Below, piece after piece: positions 10,393-20,088 of a DNA stretch of 49,990 nucleotides. Below the pieces are notes generated by a model. It was not told where the DNA came from and did no database searches. It was given only the letters and a program-made list of their open reading frames with translations. Each line of letters begins with the position of its first letter. Position 1 is the stretch's first letter. Location of the stretch: the NCBI GenBank assembly GCA_016935835.1, contig JAFGQE010000069.1:1-49990 (forward strand). The letters are read 5' to 3'. Both the position numbers and the translations under genes were made by a program. The stretch is from Clostridia bacterium. GTDB lineage: Bacteria; Bacillota; Clostridia; DUPQ01.

Positions 10393-11484
10393 ATGAAACT
10401 TGGAATTGTTGGTCTGCCGAATGTCGGTAAAAGCACATTGTTCAACGCCCTGACGAAGGCGGGCGCGGCCGAGGCCGCAAACTATCCCTTCTGCACGATC
10501 GAGCCGAATGTCGGCATTGTTCCCGTTCCCGACAGAAGGATCGACTATCTTGCACGGATGTACAATACCCAGAAAAAAACATATGCCGTCATTGAATTCG
10601 TCGATATAGCCGGGTTGGTCGCGGGCGCTAGCAAGGGCGAGGGGCTTGGCAATAAATTCCTGTCCCACATAAGGCAGGTCGATGCGATTTGCCATGTCGT
10701 GCGATGCTTCGACGATGAGAATGTCATTCATATAGACGGCACGGTGTCCCCTGTCAAGGATGTGGAGATCATCAACCTCGAATTGATTTTTTCAGATATT
10801 GAGGCCGTTGAAAAGAAGATGGAAAGGACGCGCAAGCTGGTGAAGACCGGCGACCGTGCTTATGTCCGCGCGATGGATTTCTACGAACGTCTGAAAATTC
10901 ACCTGGAGTCGGGACTGCCTGCCCGGGCCTTTGACACAGCCGAAAACGAAACCGAATTTTACAGGGATCTCTTCTTGCTGACCGCGAAGCCGGTGCTGTA
11001 CATCGCCAATACTGACGAGGATTCCTTTATGAACAAAAATCCTTATGTCCGGGCCCTTGAGGAAATAGCAAAGGCCGACAACTCTGAAATAGTAAGGATA
11101 TGCGCACGGCTCGAGGAAGAAATCAGCACGTTTTCAACCGATGAGAAGCATGAGTTCCTTCATGAACTCGGGGCTGATAAAACCGGGCTTGAAAAATTGA
11201 TTGCAAAAAGCTATTCCCTCCTCAACCTTATAAGCTTTCTGACGGCGGGTCCAAAGGAAGTGCGCGCCTGGACGATAAGCGCCGGCACGCTCGCACCGCA
11301 GGCCGCGGGGAAAATACATACGGATTTCGAGAGGGGTTTCATACGCGCGGAGGTCATTCCGTTCAAATCGCTGGAAGAGTGCGGCGGCATGCCGGCAGCC
11401 CGTGAAAAGGGGCTCATCAAGAGCGAGGGAAAGGATTATGTCGTCCAGGACGGCGATGTGATTCTTTTTAGATTCAATGTCTAG
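10393..11484 (+). CDS. ychF: Redox-regulated ATPase / ribosome-binding GTPase-family protein YchF
   Basis: MKLGIVGLPNVGKSTLFNALTKAGAAEAANYPFCTIEPNVGIVPVPD; C-terminal TGS domain. Confidence 0.97.
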   Translation: MKLGIVGLPNVGKSTLFNALTKAGAAEAANYPFCTIEPNVGIVPVPDRRIDYLARMYNTQKKTYAVIEFVDIAGLVAGASKGEGLGNKFLSHIRQVDAICHVVRCFDDENVIHIDGTVSPVKDVEIINLELIFSDIEAVEKKMERTRKLVKTGDRAYVRAMDFYERLKIHLESGLPARAFDTAENETEFYRDLFLLTAKPVLYIANTDEDSFMNKNPYVRALEEIAKADNSEIVRICARLEEEISTFSTDEKHEFLHELGADKTGLEKLIAKSYSLLNLISFLTAGPKEVRAWTISAGTLAPQAAGKIHTDFERGFIRAEVIPFKSLEECGGMPAAREKGLIKSEGKDYVVQDGDVILFRFNV

Positions 11485-11493
11485 GGGGGGTCG

Positions 11494-12711
11494 ATGCGCA
11501 CCGTCGGAATAGTTTGCGAATACAACCCGTTTCATAACGGGCACCTCAACCACATGCGAAGGGCCATGGCCCAGCCCGACGGCGAGTATGTGGTGTGCGT
11601 GCTGAGTTCGGATTTTCTTCAGCGCGGGGAGCCTGCGATTCTTCCCAAGAACCTGCGTGCCGAAACCGCGGTCCGAAACGGCGCCGACCTTGTCTTCGAA
11701 CTGCCCAATGTCTTTTCATGCAGCAGCGCCGAATACTACGCCTCGTCCGCCCTGCTGATGATGGACAGGCTCGGAATAGTCGATTCATTGGTTTTCGGCT
11801 CGGAAAACCATGATATAAAGATTCTGAAGGAAATCGCAGGCATTCTTGTCGATGAACCGGATGAGTACCGCGGCTTGCTCAGGCAGAACCTGTCTTCGGG
11901 AATCTCGTTCGCCCGGGCGCGGGCGCTGGCATTGTCCGCATATTCGGGAAATCCCGCCATGAAGGATGTAATCGAAGGCTCAAACAATATCCTGGGCATA
12001 GAATATATAAAGGCCATCATAAAAAACGGGCTTCCGATCAAGCCGGTGAGCGTGCCGAGGATTGCATCGGCTTATAAAGACGAGGATATAACCGGAAAGT
12101 TTCCCAGCGCCACCGCAATCAGACGGTCCATCTTTCAAAACGGACTTGAGTCAGTGCGCGATTTCCTGCCGCCCCCCGCTTATTCAATCATGGAAAACTT
12201 CTATTCGCAGGGAATCGGCTATATCGGCGCAGAAATGCTCAAAGATGCCATTTATTATAGAATAGCTTCTCTTTCACCCGGGGAGCTTTGTGAATATCCC
12301 GGTGTGTCCGAGGGTCTGGAGAACAGGCTCAAGTCAGAATTGTCGCCTTCTTCATCGCTGGAGGACTATATAGAAAGATGCGCAACGAAGAGATATCCAA
12401 AGACAAGGATTTCCCGGACCCTGATGCACATTCTCCTGGATTTGAAAAGCGGCGAGGCGGATGCAATAAGAAAGGCAGGCCCGCTCTACGCCCGGCTTCT
12501 GGCCGCAAGCAAACGCGGAATGGACCTCGTACCGATTCTTGAAAAGAATGCCAGGATACCTGTCTTCACCTCGCTCCGGCCATTCCATGATATCGCCCGG
12601 CCATCATGGAAAAAGCTCCTTGACCGTGAAACAAAGGCCTCCGACATCTATTCCGTCGCCGCCGGCCTTCCGTCAGGCCGTGACTACACGATGAAATTCA
12701 ACGTACTCTGA
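11494..12711 (+). CDS. tmcAL: tRNA(Met) cytidine acetate ligase (TmcAL/YlbM-like)
   Basis: GIVCEYNPFHNGHLNHMRRA nucleotidyltransferase-type motif and full-length family match by eye. Confidence 0.92.
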   Translation: MRTVGIVCEYNPFHNGHLNHMRRAMAQPDGEYVVCVLSSDFLQRGEPAILPKNLRAETAVRNGADLVFELPNVFSCSSAEYYASSALLMMDRLGIVDSLVFGSENHDIKILKEIAGILVDEPDEYRGLLRQNLSSGISFARARALALSAYSGNPAMKDVIEGSNNILGIEYIKAIIKNGLPIKPVSVPRIASAYKDEDITGKFPSATAIRRSIFQNGLESVRDFLPPPAYSIMENFYSQGIGYIGAEMLKDAIYYRIASLSPGELCEYPGVSEGLENRLKSELSPSSSLEDYIERCATKRYPKTRISRTLMHILLDLKSGEADAIRKAGPLYARLLAASKRGMDLVPILEKNARIPVFTSLRPFHDIARPSWKKLLDRETKASDIYSVAAGLPSGRDYTMKFNVL

Positions 12712-12765
12712 TCCCCTGGCAATTGCTCCAAAGACCCCCGCCCTCTCCTTTTTTTGCACAAATTG

Positions 12766-12947
12766 TCAAACAGTTGCCTTGGGTAATTGCAAAATTTTAA
12801 CGGATTCAGTAAACCGCCCGCTTTGCATGATATTTACAAAACAAGCTGTTTCAGCTGGTTTTATCAATTTTACCACAAAATATCAGTTTGCTTTGCCGCC
12901 CATTTTTCGTGAAAATTATCAAACAGTTGCCCAAGGTAACTGTTTGA
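12766..12947. repeat. MITE-like 182-bp element with ~24-bp imperfect terminal inverted repeats
   Basis: Left TCAAACAGTTGCCTTGGGTAATTG; right (reverse complement) TCAAACAGTTACCTTGGGCAACTG, 21/24 identical. AT-rich interior, intergenic. Confidence 0.5.
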
Positions 12948-12972
12948 TGCAGCTGTTTGAAATCCGGGGGAT

Positions 12973-13006
12973 AAAAAAACAACCGGCATGGAATGCAGGT
13001 TGTTTT
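12973..13006 (-). terminator. Rho-independent terminator downstream of the corrinoid protein gene
   Basis: Minus strand AAAACAACCTGCATTCCATGCCGGTTGTTTTTTT: 9-bp outer stem, GCAT inner stem, T7 tract. Confidence 0.85.
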
Positions 13007-13027
13007 ATAGGCTATATGTTTATGGGT

Positions 13028-13663
13028 TTATTGGGTGAGTGAGCCGACGGCTTCGTCTGCCGCAGAGGCTGCGTCAGGCGCATATATGTCGGCGCCAACG
13101 CTGACCTTGAAGCTCTCGTTGACGGGTGCTCCGCCTATCATTATCGTAAATTTTTCCCTGACTCCCTTTTCCTCGGCAACTTTGACGACATTTGCCATTT
13201 CGCCCATCGTTGTCGTGAGAAGAGCTGAGCATGCGATGATCTGGGCGTCATTTTCAATTGCGGCTGTAACGAATTTCTCAGCCGGCACGTCAACCCCAAG
13301 GTCGACTACTTCCAGGCCTTTGCCCTCCATCATCATCTTTACAAGGTTTTTGCCTATGTCGTGCAGGTCGCCCTTGCAGGTTCCAAGCACTACCTTGCCT
13401 GCCGCCTTGACCCCGTCCTCAACCAACAACGGCTTAAGGATCTCGGTGCCTGCGTTCATCGCCCTTGCGGCTACAAGCACATCAGGAACATAAAGCTCAT
13501 TTATTTTGAATTTCTGTCCAACGATGTTCATTCCGTGAAGCAGTCCCTCGTCAAGAATCTGCTTTGCAGATATGCCCTCGGCAACCGCCTGTTCAACCAT
13601 TTCCTTGACTATTTTTGCACGGCCTTTCTGCAATGCGGCAGAAATTTCCATCAAATCAACCAT
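13028..13663 (-). CDS. Corrinoid (cobalamin-binding) methyl-carrier protein
   Basis: Helical cap domain followed by GDLHDIGKNLV (DxHxxG) B12-binding motif and IMIGGAPVNESF. Confidence 0.93.
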   Translation of the reverse strand: MVDLMEISAALQKGRAKIVKEMVEQAVAEGISAKQILDEGLLHGMNIVGQKFKINELYVPDVLVAARAMNAGTEILKPLLVEDGVKAAGKVVLGTCKGDLHDIGKNLVKMMMEGKGLEVVDLGVDVPAEKFVTAAIENDAQIIACSALLTTTMGEMANVVKVAEEKGVREKFTIMIGGAPVNESFKVSVGADIYAPDAASAADEAVGSLTQ

Positions 13664-13763
13664 TATAGTGCCTCCTAATATATATTTAAGCGTAAACCTT
13701 TTCTAAAACATTCTAACATTATTTAAGCAAAAAACAAGATGTATTTCAACTTTTTTTTTGCTA

Positions 13764-15005
13764 TCAATCCAATTTGCCTAATTCTATACGGAAAAACTTC
13801 TTTTTGCCGCGTTTTAGCACAAGCCCGCCGTCCGCAAACATCGAGGCATCTATCATAAGCTTGAAATCATCGATTTTTTCGCCGTTCATGACAATGCCTC
13901 CGCTGAGTACGATTCTTCTTGCCTCTCCCCTTGAAGGAGCAAGTTCCGCGAATACAATGGCGTCTAGAATGTCGAATCCTTCCGAGAGCATCGACTCCTC
14001 GATCACACCCGAGGGCATGCTTGCGGACAATCCGCCTTCGCCGAACAGAGCCCTTGCCGCCTCCCTGGCCGCCGCCGCCTTCTCCTCGCCGTGCACAAGC
14101 TTCGTGACTTCAAACGCCAGAACTTCCTTGGCCCTGTTGGCTTCCTCGTCCTTCATCGCCGCAAGAGCGGCTATTTCATCAAGCGGCAGGAATGTAAGGA
14201 GCTTGAGGCATCTTTCGACATCCGCGTCGTCAATGTTCCGCCAGTACTGGAAAAAATCATACGGCGTCGTCTTTTCCTCATCTATCCAGATTGCGCCGGT
14301 TTCGGTCTTGCCCATCTTGTTCCCGTCAGAGGTGGTAAGGAGGGTGAAGGTCATTCCATATGCTTCCTTTCCCTCGACCCTTCTTATAAGGTCCGCCCCC
14401 GCAATAATATTGGACCACTGGTCGTCGCCTCCCAGCTGGAGCATGCAGCCATAATCCTGGTTCAGCTTAAGAAAGTCGTACCCCTGCATTATCATGTAAT
14501 TGAACTCTATGAAGGAAAGGCCCTTTTCCAGGCGCGTCCTGAAGCAATCGGCGGTCAGCATCCTGTTGACGGAAAAATGCACGCCGATGTCCCTTAGAAA
14601 ATCAATGTAATTCAGGTTGCCAAGCCAGTCGTAATTGTCAAGCATGATTGCCCTGCCATCCCCGAAATCAATGAACCTGGACATTTGCCTTTTGAAACAT
14701 TGCGCATTATGGTTGATTTCTTCACGCGTGATCATTTTGCGCATGTCGGATTTCCCGGTGGGGTCGCCGACCATGGCGGTTCCGCCTCCGAGCACGGCGA
14801 TCGGCCTGTGCCCCGCCTGCTGCATATGGCGCATTACGATAAGCTGCAGGAAATGCCCGATATGAAGGCTGTCCGCCGTCGGGTCGAAGCCTATGTAGAA
14901 AGTTGTCCTTTCCTTTCCGAGCAGCTCCCTGATCGGTTCCTCATGGGTCGTCTGGGCTATGAAGCCCCTTTCCTTCAAAACATCAAAAACATTCATCTTC
15001 CTCAC
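13764..15005 (-). CDS. tyrS: Tyrosyl-tRNA synthetase
   Basis: [16 protein letters not shown] (HIGH), [13 protein letters not shown] (KMSKS-like), C-terminal S4 domain. Confidence 0.97.
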   Translation of the reverse strand: MRKMNVFDVLKERGFIAQTTHEEPIRELLGKERTTFYIGFDPTADSLHIGHFLQLIVMRHMQQAGHRPIAVLGGGTAMVGDPTGKSDMRKMITREEINHNAQCFKRQMSRFIDFGDGRAIMLDNYDWLGNLNYIDFLRDIGVHFSVNRMLTADCFRTRLEKGLSFIEFNYMIMQGYDFLKLNQDYGCMLQLGGDDQWSNIIAGADLIRRVEGKEAYGMTFTLLTTSDGNKMGKTETGAIWIDEEKTTPYDFFQYWRNIDDADVERCLKLLTFLPLDEIAALAAMKDEEANRAKEVLAFEVTKLVHGEEKAAAAREAARALFGEGGLSASMPSGVIEESMLSEGFDILDAIVFAELAPSRGEARRIVLSGGIVMNGEKIDDFKLMIDASMFADGGLVLKRGKKKFFRIELGKLD

Positions 15006-15036
15006 CTCTTTGCCATTTATCCCAATTTATTCAATA

Positions 15037-15265
15037 AAAAAAGCCCTCCCCCGCATAAGGACGGAAAAGGACCGTGGTACCACCTTAATTCACATGCATC
15101 AGCATGTCTCATGGCCGTCTAACGCCGGCAACCGTTCCCGTCTACTCACTTCGACGGAACACTCCCGGGGGTAATTCATCCTTTCCGCACCGCCGTTCCT
15201 TTCATCAACCGGAACGTTTTCTTAATCCAACGGAAGGCCTACTGATCCCGCTCATCGCTTTATAT
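15037..15265 (-). ncRNA. T-box leader (tyrosine-type) upstream of tyrS
   Basis: Minus strand AATTAAGGTGGTACCACGG T-box; terminator GTCCTTTTCCG-TCCTTATG-CGGGGGAGGGC-TTTTTTT. 5' end inferred from promoter. Confidence 0.93.
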
Positions 15266-15271
15266 AACAGA

Positions 15272-15300
15272 ATACTAACATACGCCGGGCGGACAGTCAA
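15272..15300 (-). promoter_or_regulatory. Promoter of tyrS T-box transcript
   Basis: Minus strand TTGACT - 17 nt - TAGTAT. Confidence 0.75.
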
Positions 15301-15377
15301 CCCGTCTTGGCCCGCATTAACTTCGCCTTGGGCCGGATGGCTTTCACCTTAAGCCGCATGACCTTCATTTGAGTCCG
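15294..15377 (-). repeat. Four degenerate 21-bp tandem repeats (CGG NCY AAG RYG AAG NNN ATG)
   Basis: Exact 21-bp spacing without indels, adjacent units 13-14/21 identical; abuts and overlaps the tyrS -35 box. Confidence 0.6.
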
Positions 15378-15415
15378 CGGCAATCCGCTGTCTCGCGGTA
15401 ATAACCTGCCGGTTC

Positions 15416-17083
15416 CTATATTTCCATGATTATCGGGAGGATCATCGGGTTTCGTTTTGTTTCCTTGTACAGGAATTCCCTGAGTTTCTTTCTTATTACA
15501 TTCTTTATAGCATTATAGTCCATCGCCGCAAGGTCGAGTCCATAAAGGGCTTCCGAAGTCTTGTCACGTATTGTGTTTATCAAAAGCTCGGATTCCTTGA
15601 CATATACAAAACCCCTTGTAATGACATCCGGTCCCGCTATTATTTCGCCGGTTGATTTTTCGATTGTTACGACCACGGTTATCAGCCCGTCCTGCGAAAG
15701 GTGCTTCCTGTCGCGCAGCACGATGTTCCCCACGTCACCGACGCCCAGCCCGTCCACCATAAGGTAGCCGCTGGGCACGGTTCCTTTTATTGCGGCGCTG
15801 TATTCATCTATTTCCAGCACCTTCCCGTTTTCCATTATAAAAATATCCTTGTCAGCCATCCCTACGGATTTTGCCAGGTCCGAATGTCTTTTAAGGTGCC
15901 GGAATTCCCCGTGCACGGGCATGAACAACCCGGGTTTCGCCAGGCTGTGTATAAGCTTGAGTTCTTCCTTGCACGCATGTCCGGAACTATGTATATCATG
16001 CAGGGCCTCATAAATCACATCCCCGCCCTTTTTCAGTATTCCGTTTATAAGCTTGTTTATGGGCTTTTCATTGCCGGGAATCGCAGAAGCCGATATTATG
16101 ACCAGGTCGCCTTTGGAAATCTCAGCCTTCCTGTGGGTTTCCAATGCCATCCGGCGCAAGGCGGACATTGGCTCGCCCTGGGAGCCCGTTGCGATGAAAA
16201 CCAGCTTATCCGGGCTGTATCCATCCATTTCCTCTGGTTCTATCAATGTTCCGGGCGGAATGGTCAGGTACCCGAGTTCCAATGATTTCCTCATCACATT
16301 GTGCATGCTTCTGCCGAATACGATGATTTTCTTGTTGAATTTGATAGCTGCGTTGACAACCTGCTGCACCCTGTGGACATTCGAAGCGAATGTTGCGACT
16401 ATTATCCTGCCGGACGCCTTTGCGAAAATCGCCTCGAATGATTCCCCGACGACTCTTTCGCTGATTGTGAATCCTTCTTTTTCAACATTCGTGCTGTCGG
16501 CCATCAGAAGCCGGATTCCTTCTTCCCCGAGCTCCGCTATGCGCTGCAGATTCATCGGTTCGCCGGCGACCGGCGTATAGTCAATCTTGAAATCAGACGT
16601 GTGCAGGACCGTTCCGACCGGAGTCCGTATCGCCAGGGCCATTGAATCGGCTATGCTGTGGTTTGAATTTATGAATTCGACGCTGAACACCCCGAGCTTT
16701 ATTATGTCGCCCGACTTTTTGACATTGAGCTTTGCGGATTCAATCAGGCCGTGTTCCTCAAGCTTGTATTCAAGGAGCCCCAGCGTGAGGGCCGATCCAT
16801 AGACCGGTATATTGATTTGCTTGAGCAAATAGGGCACGGCGCCGATATGATCCTCATGCCCATGCGTAAGCACCAGTCCCCTGACCTTGTGCATGTTTTC
16901 AACCAGGTATGTGAAATCAGGGATAACTATATCGATTCCGAGCATCTCGTCCTCCGGGAAAATTATCCCGCAATCAACCACAATGATATCCCCGCCGTAT
17001 TCAAATACCGTAATGTTCTTTCCGATTTCCTGTATACCGCCCAGGGGTATGACCCTGAGTACATTCTTTTTCTTTACCACCAT
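15416..17083 (-). CDS. rnj: Ribonuclease J
   Basis: VLTHGHEDHIGAVPYLL metallo-beta-lactamase motif, beta-CASP region, MPVHGEFRHLKRH. Confidence 0.96.
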   Translation of the reverse strand: MVVKKKNVLRVIPLGGIQEIGKNITVFEYGGDIIVVDCGIIFPEDEMLGIDIVIPDFTYLVENMHKVRGLVLTHGHEDHIGAVPYLLKQINIPVYGSALTLGLLEYKLEEHGLIESAKLNVKKSGDIIKLGVFSVEFINSNHSIADSMALAIRTPVGTVLHTSDFKIDYTPVAGEPMNLQRIAELGEEGIRLLMADSTNVEKEGFTISERVVGESFEAIFAKASGRIIVATFASNVHRVQQVVNAAIKFNKKIIVFGRSMHNVMRKSLELGYLTIPPGTLIEPEEMDGYSPDKLVFIATGSQGEPMSALRRMALETHRKAEISKGDLVIISASAIPGNEKPINKLINGILKKGGDVIYEALHDIHSSGHACKEELKLIHSLAKPGLFMPVHGEFRHLKRHSDLAKSVGMADKDIFIMENGKVLEIDEYSAAIKGTVPSGYLMVDGLGVGDVGNIVLRDRKHLSQDGLITVVVTIEKSTGEIIAGPDVITRGFVYVKESELLINTIRDKTSEALYGLDLAAMDYNAIKNVIRKKLREFLYKETKRNPMILPIIMEI

Positions 17084-17088
17084 AACTC

Positions 17089-18762
17089 CTAATTTATATA
17101 ATTATAATACAAAGGCAGCTCCATGTTTTCGGCTATAACCTCGTATTTTCCCTCGCAGTCCGTAATGTACATCGTTCCAGTCGAAGCCCCGAAATCAAAA
17201 TTCGTCAGGAATGCCATCTTCCCGTCGCCATAATCCCATGCATAATGCACTCCCTCGGCAATCAGGGTCAGGTCGCTGCTTTTCGTTATGTCCTTGACAA
17301 AAACGTTTCCCATCCCAAGGCTTGTTTCCTTGAAGAAGTAAATCTTCTCATCGCCTTCCATGATCCCGAACGTCACTACACCAAGCTTGTCGACGTATTT
17401 CTTTTCATTTGACGGATTGATGTAAAATAAATCGTCTCCCTGCTTATAAGCCGTATATTTGCCGCTTTTTGATACGTAGAACTCCTTTACGAATTCATCA
17501 TATTGATATTTCTCAAACGCCCCTGCATCTCCGAATACAATCTTGGTAAGCCTTCCGCCTTCCTCGGGAACATAATAATCCAGTCCGAACATCGTGCTGT
17601 AATCCTCAGCGAACTGTATATTGGATACATCGGTGGCATTTATAAGGATTTTCTCTCCTTCCGGCGTCATCATGCAGACGTCGGCCACATTTATTACATC
17701 ATTGTAATCCTTCATATAAAGACCAAGATCCACAAAACCAGGGCCGAACATCCTGGCAATGGCCGTTGTGCCAAGGCCCCATGCGTCCGTCGTTATCATT
17801 TCCTTTGAAAGCGTGTTCAGGTCTATCCTTGCGACATCGCCCACGAAGACCTCGTTTTTGTAATTTTCTATTATCAGGGCAGCGTCCATCGATTCGTCAC
17901 AGAAGACCTGCAGCACGTCCTCTCCCAGAAGGGCCGGCGTTCCGCCTGAATACAAGTACAAGTCCGCCAGCTCACCATACTTCATTCGTTTCCCGTATAC
18001 AAGCTTCGATGCGTCGTAGTTCGTGTAGGGCCAGTTCACCCTGAAGGTCCCCTTTGGAAGATATTCGCCGTAGAAAAACATATGGTCGTCAACGAAAACG
18101 GCATTCCCGTCCCTGTTTATGAACAAGGAGCTGGTATCAGTCGCCGCATCATAGAATTTCGTGTATATAATACTCCTGCCGTCGCCGGAAATAGTGAACC
18201 AGGAAGGCTCGACCCCCTTTTCAACAAGTTTCCTGCCATCCTTGAAATTATATTTGTACAGGTCATACCTTACGTTCTCGTAGCCGCTGCCGCCCTCGAC
18301 ATTGTAAAGCGTCTTGAGATATACCACTGTATCGCTGTCGTCGGCTATTGCAAAGAAAATTCCGGTGTCCTCGTCAATCAGCTTCTTCCTGTTGTCATGG
18401 TATACGCAGAAATCGCCGATGGCACCGTCGTCCTCAAGCACAATGTTTTCATAGAAGTAGACATAATCCCCGCCCTCGCTTATGAAAACGGCGGACATCG
18501 CATCATTGTTTGACCTTGATTCTGGATCCATGAACATTGTGGAACTCAGCAGGACCGCATCCCTGCCCTGAACCTTTATATACAGATTGTTGCCCGTGAT
18601 ATAGTAAAAAGGCTCGTCATATGTTACTTCGCCTGAATATTGCACATCCTTGTCGGACATAAGCGCTATTATCGCTATGGAAACCAGCAGGAATATCCCG
18701 ATGTAAAACCATGATTTCTTCAGAAATTCCCCAAAGTTGAACCTAGCCTTCTGTTCTTCCAT
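17089..18762 (-). CDS. Uncharacterised membrane-anchored protein (predicted beta-propeller-like ectodomain)
   Basis: Short cytoplasmic N-terminus, one TM (WFYIGIFLLVSIAIIALM), repeated YxxxG/K-rich beta-strand pattern. Start MEEQKARF downstream of AAGGAAG. Confidence 0.7.
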   Translation of the reverse strand: MEEQKARFNFGEFLKKSWFYIGIFLLVSIAIIALMSDKDVQYSGEVTYDEPFYYITGNNLYIKVQGRDAVLLSSTMFMDPESRSNNDAMSAVFISEGGDYVYFYENIVLEDDGAIGDFCVYHDNRKKLIDEDTGIFFAIADDSDTVVYLKTLYNVEGGSGYENVRYDLYKYNFKDGRKLVEKGVEPSWFTISGDGRSIIYTKFYDAATDTSSLFINRDGNAVFVDDHMFFYGEYLPKGTFRVNWPYTNYDASKLVYGKRMKYGELADLYLYSGGTPALLGEDVLQVFCDESMDAALIIENYKNEVFVGDVARIDLNTLSKEMITTDAWGLGTTAIARMFGPGFVDLGLYMKDYNDVINVADVCMMTPEGEKILINATDVSNIQFAEDYSTMFGLDYYVPEEGGRLTKIVFGDAGAFEKYQYDEFVKEFYVSKSGKYTAYKQGDDLFYINPSNEKKYVDKLGVVTFGIMEGDEKIYFFKETSLGMGNVFVKDITKSSDLTLIAEGVHYAWDYGDGKMAFLTNFDFGASTGTMYITDCEGKYEVIAENMELPLYYNYIN

Positions 18763-18778
18763 TGTCATCTTCCTTCCT

Positions 18779-19852
18779 TTATGCAAACCTGTCCATGGGG
18801 TTCTGCCTGTGGCATTCCTCGATCACCCTTATCTGCTTTTCAACCTGTCCGGCGGTCACCGTCAGCTCCTTGCCTTCAGTAATATGTCCGTGAAGCATAT
18901 CGTAGTATTTGCCGGTCATATCGGCGAAAGTTCCGAATTTTTCCGCTTCGAACGTCCATTCCTCCTCGTGCCATTTGAGCGTCTCGAAGCAATACGCCGG
19001 CTCTCCCATCTCGTCCTCAAGCGGTTCCTTCATAAGTTTCTGCGGCTGGCATTCGTCAAGCCTGAAATACTTGTAATTGATTTTCTCCGCTGTTGCCGAA
19101 AGGCCTCCCCTGGAACCTTGTATGTTGTACAGGAATGGGTTGTAAGCCTTGCATGAGGATATCTCAAGGTCTATCACCGGCTTGCCCGGACCCCAAAGAA
19201 TCAACTTCACATAGTCCTCCGCATCGCCGAAGGTATTCACCCTGTTCATGAAGCATTTCACTTGCGGAACCCCTTCACCGTAAAGCTGGAGCGCCTGGTC
19301 CACCGGATGCGGCCCCGTGTTAAGCAGATTGCCCCCGTTGAAGGCCTGTACCGTCTGCCAGTCCCAGCGTCTTGAGAAACCGTTGAAAGATATGCTGACC
19401 TGGATTATTTCCCCCAGTACGCCCGAATCGATTATTCTTCTGATCTCGGTAAAATATGCCGCGAACCTGGACTGCTGGAACACATAGAAACCCACATTGT
19501 TCTCTTTCGCAGTCTCGATCAGCATCCGGACATCGGCAGACTTTGAAGCGACCGGCTTGTCGCACAGGACGCAAAACCCATGTTCGAGCAAATCCTTGGT
19601 TATTTCAACATGCAGGTGGCTCGGGGTCGCATTGATTACAAGATCGATGTCGTCCCTGCCGAGCATCTCCCTGTAGTCTTTATATACATCGATGTTTTTC
19701 CCATAGCGGACAGCCGCTTTCTGCCTTCTCGATTCAATCGGATCGACTATGGCCGCCGTTTCGAACTTATCCGGGGCCTTAAGCATGGCAGCCCCATGGA
19801 TTTTCCATCCGCTGCGTCCCTGGCCAAGGATTGCGACCTTAAGTTTTTTCAT
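18779..19852 (-). CDS. Gfo/Idh/MocA-family oxidoreductase
   Basis: KVAILGQGRSGWKIHGAAM Rossmann motif, VLCDKPVASKSADVRMLIE (EKP-like). Confidence 0.93.
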   Translation of the reverse strand: MKKLKVAILGQGRSGWKIHGAAMLKAPDKFETAAIVDPIESRRQKAAVRYGKNIDVYKDYREMLGRDDIDLVINATPSHLHVEITKDLLEHGFCVLCDKPVASKSADVRMLIETAKENNVGFYVFQQSRFAAYFTEIRRIIDSGVLGEIIQVSISFNGFSRRWDWQTVQAFNGGNLLNTGPHPVDQALQLYGEGVPQVKCFMNRVNTFGDAEDYVKLILWGPGKPVIDLEISSCKAYNPFLYNIQGSRGGLSATAEKINYKYFRLDECQPQKLMKEPLEDEMGEPAYCFETLKWHEEEWTFEAEKFGTFADMTGKYYDMLHGHITEGKELTVTAGQVEKQIRVIEECHRQNPMDRFA

Positions 19853-19887
19853 GATAATACCTCGCATGTATAAAAAATTCTTTAATC

Positions 19888-19916
19888 AATATACATTAAG
19901 CCGATGAAAATATCAA
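19888..19916 (-). promoter_or_regulatory. Promoter for Gfo/Idh/MocA gene
   Basis: Minus strand TTGATA - 17 nt - TATATT. Confidence 0.65.
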
Positions 19917-20088
19917 TCCGCCCCGGTCAGGGAACGGTCCGATATCAATGCATAATATTATAAATCATACGTGAAAGAAAATAACCGGCTCCATTGTTTA
20001 TTAATAAAAAGTTTACAATCGACGTCCCTGGCAGCAAAGCCCATATGGGCGCACCCAAATGAATGGCTTAGGCCGGACAGACGGTTTT

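Noticed and set aside
12779-13042. 87-aa plus-strand ORF in the tmcAL-corrinoid gap
   Set aside because: Runs through the inverted-repeat element and the terminator; no SD or domain.
20039-20050. 12-bp palindrome GCCCATATGGGC downstream of the histidine phosphatase
   Set aside because: Short and isolated; no clear promoter or T-tract, so no function can be supported.
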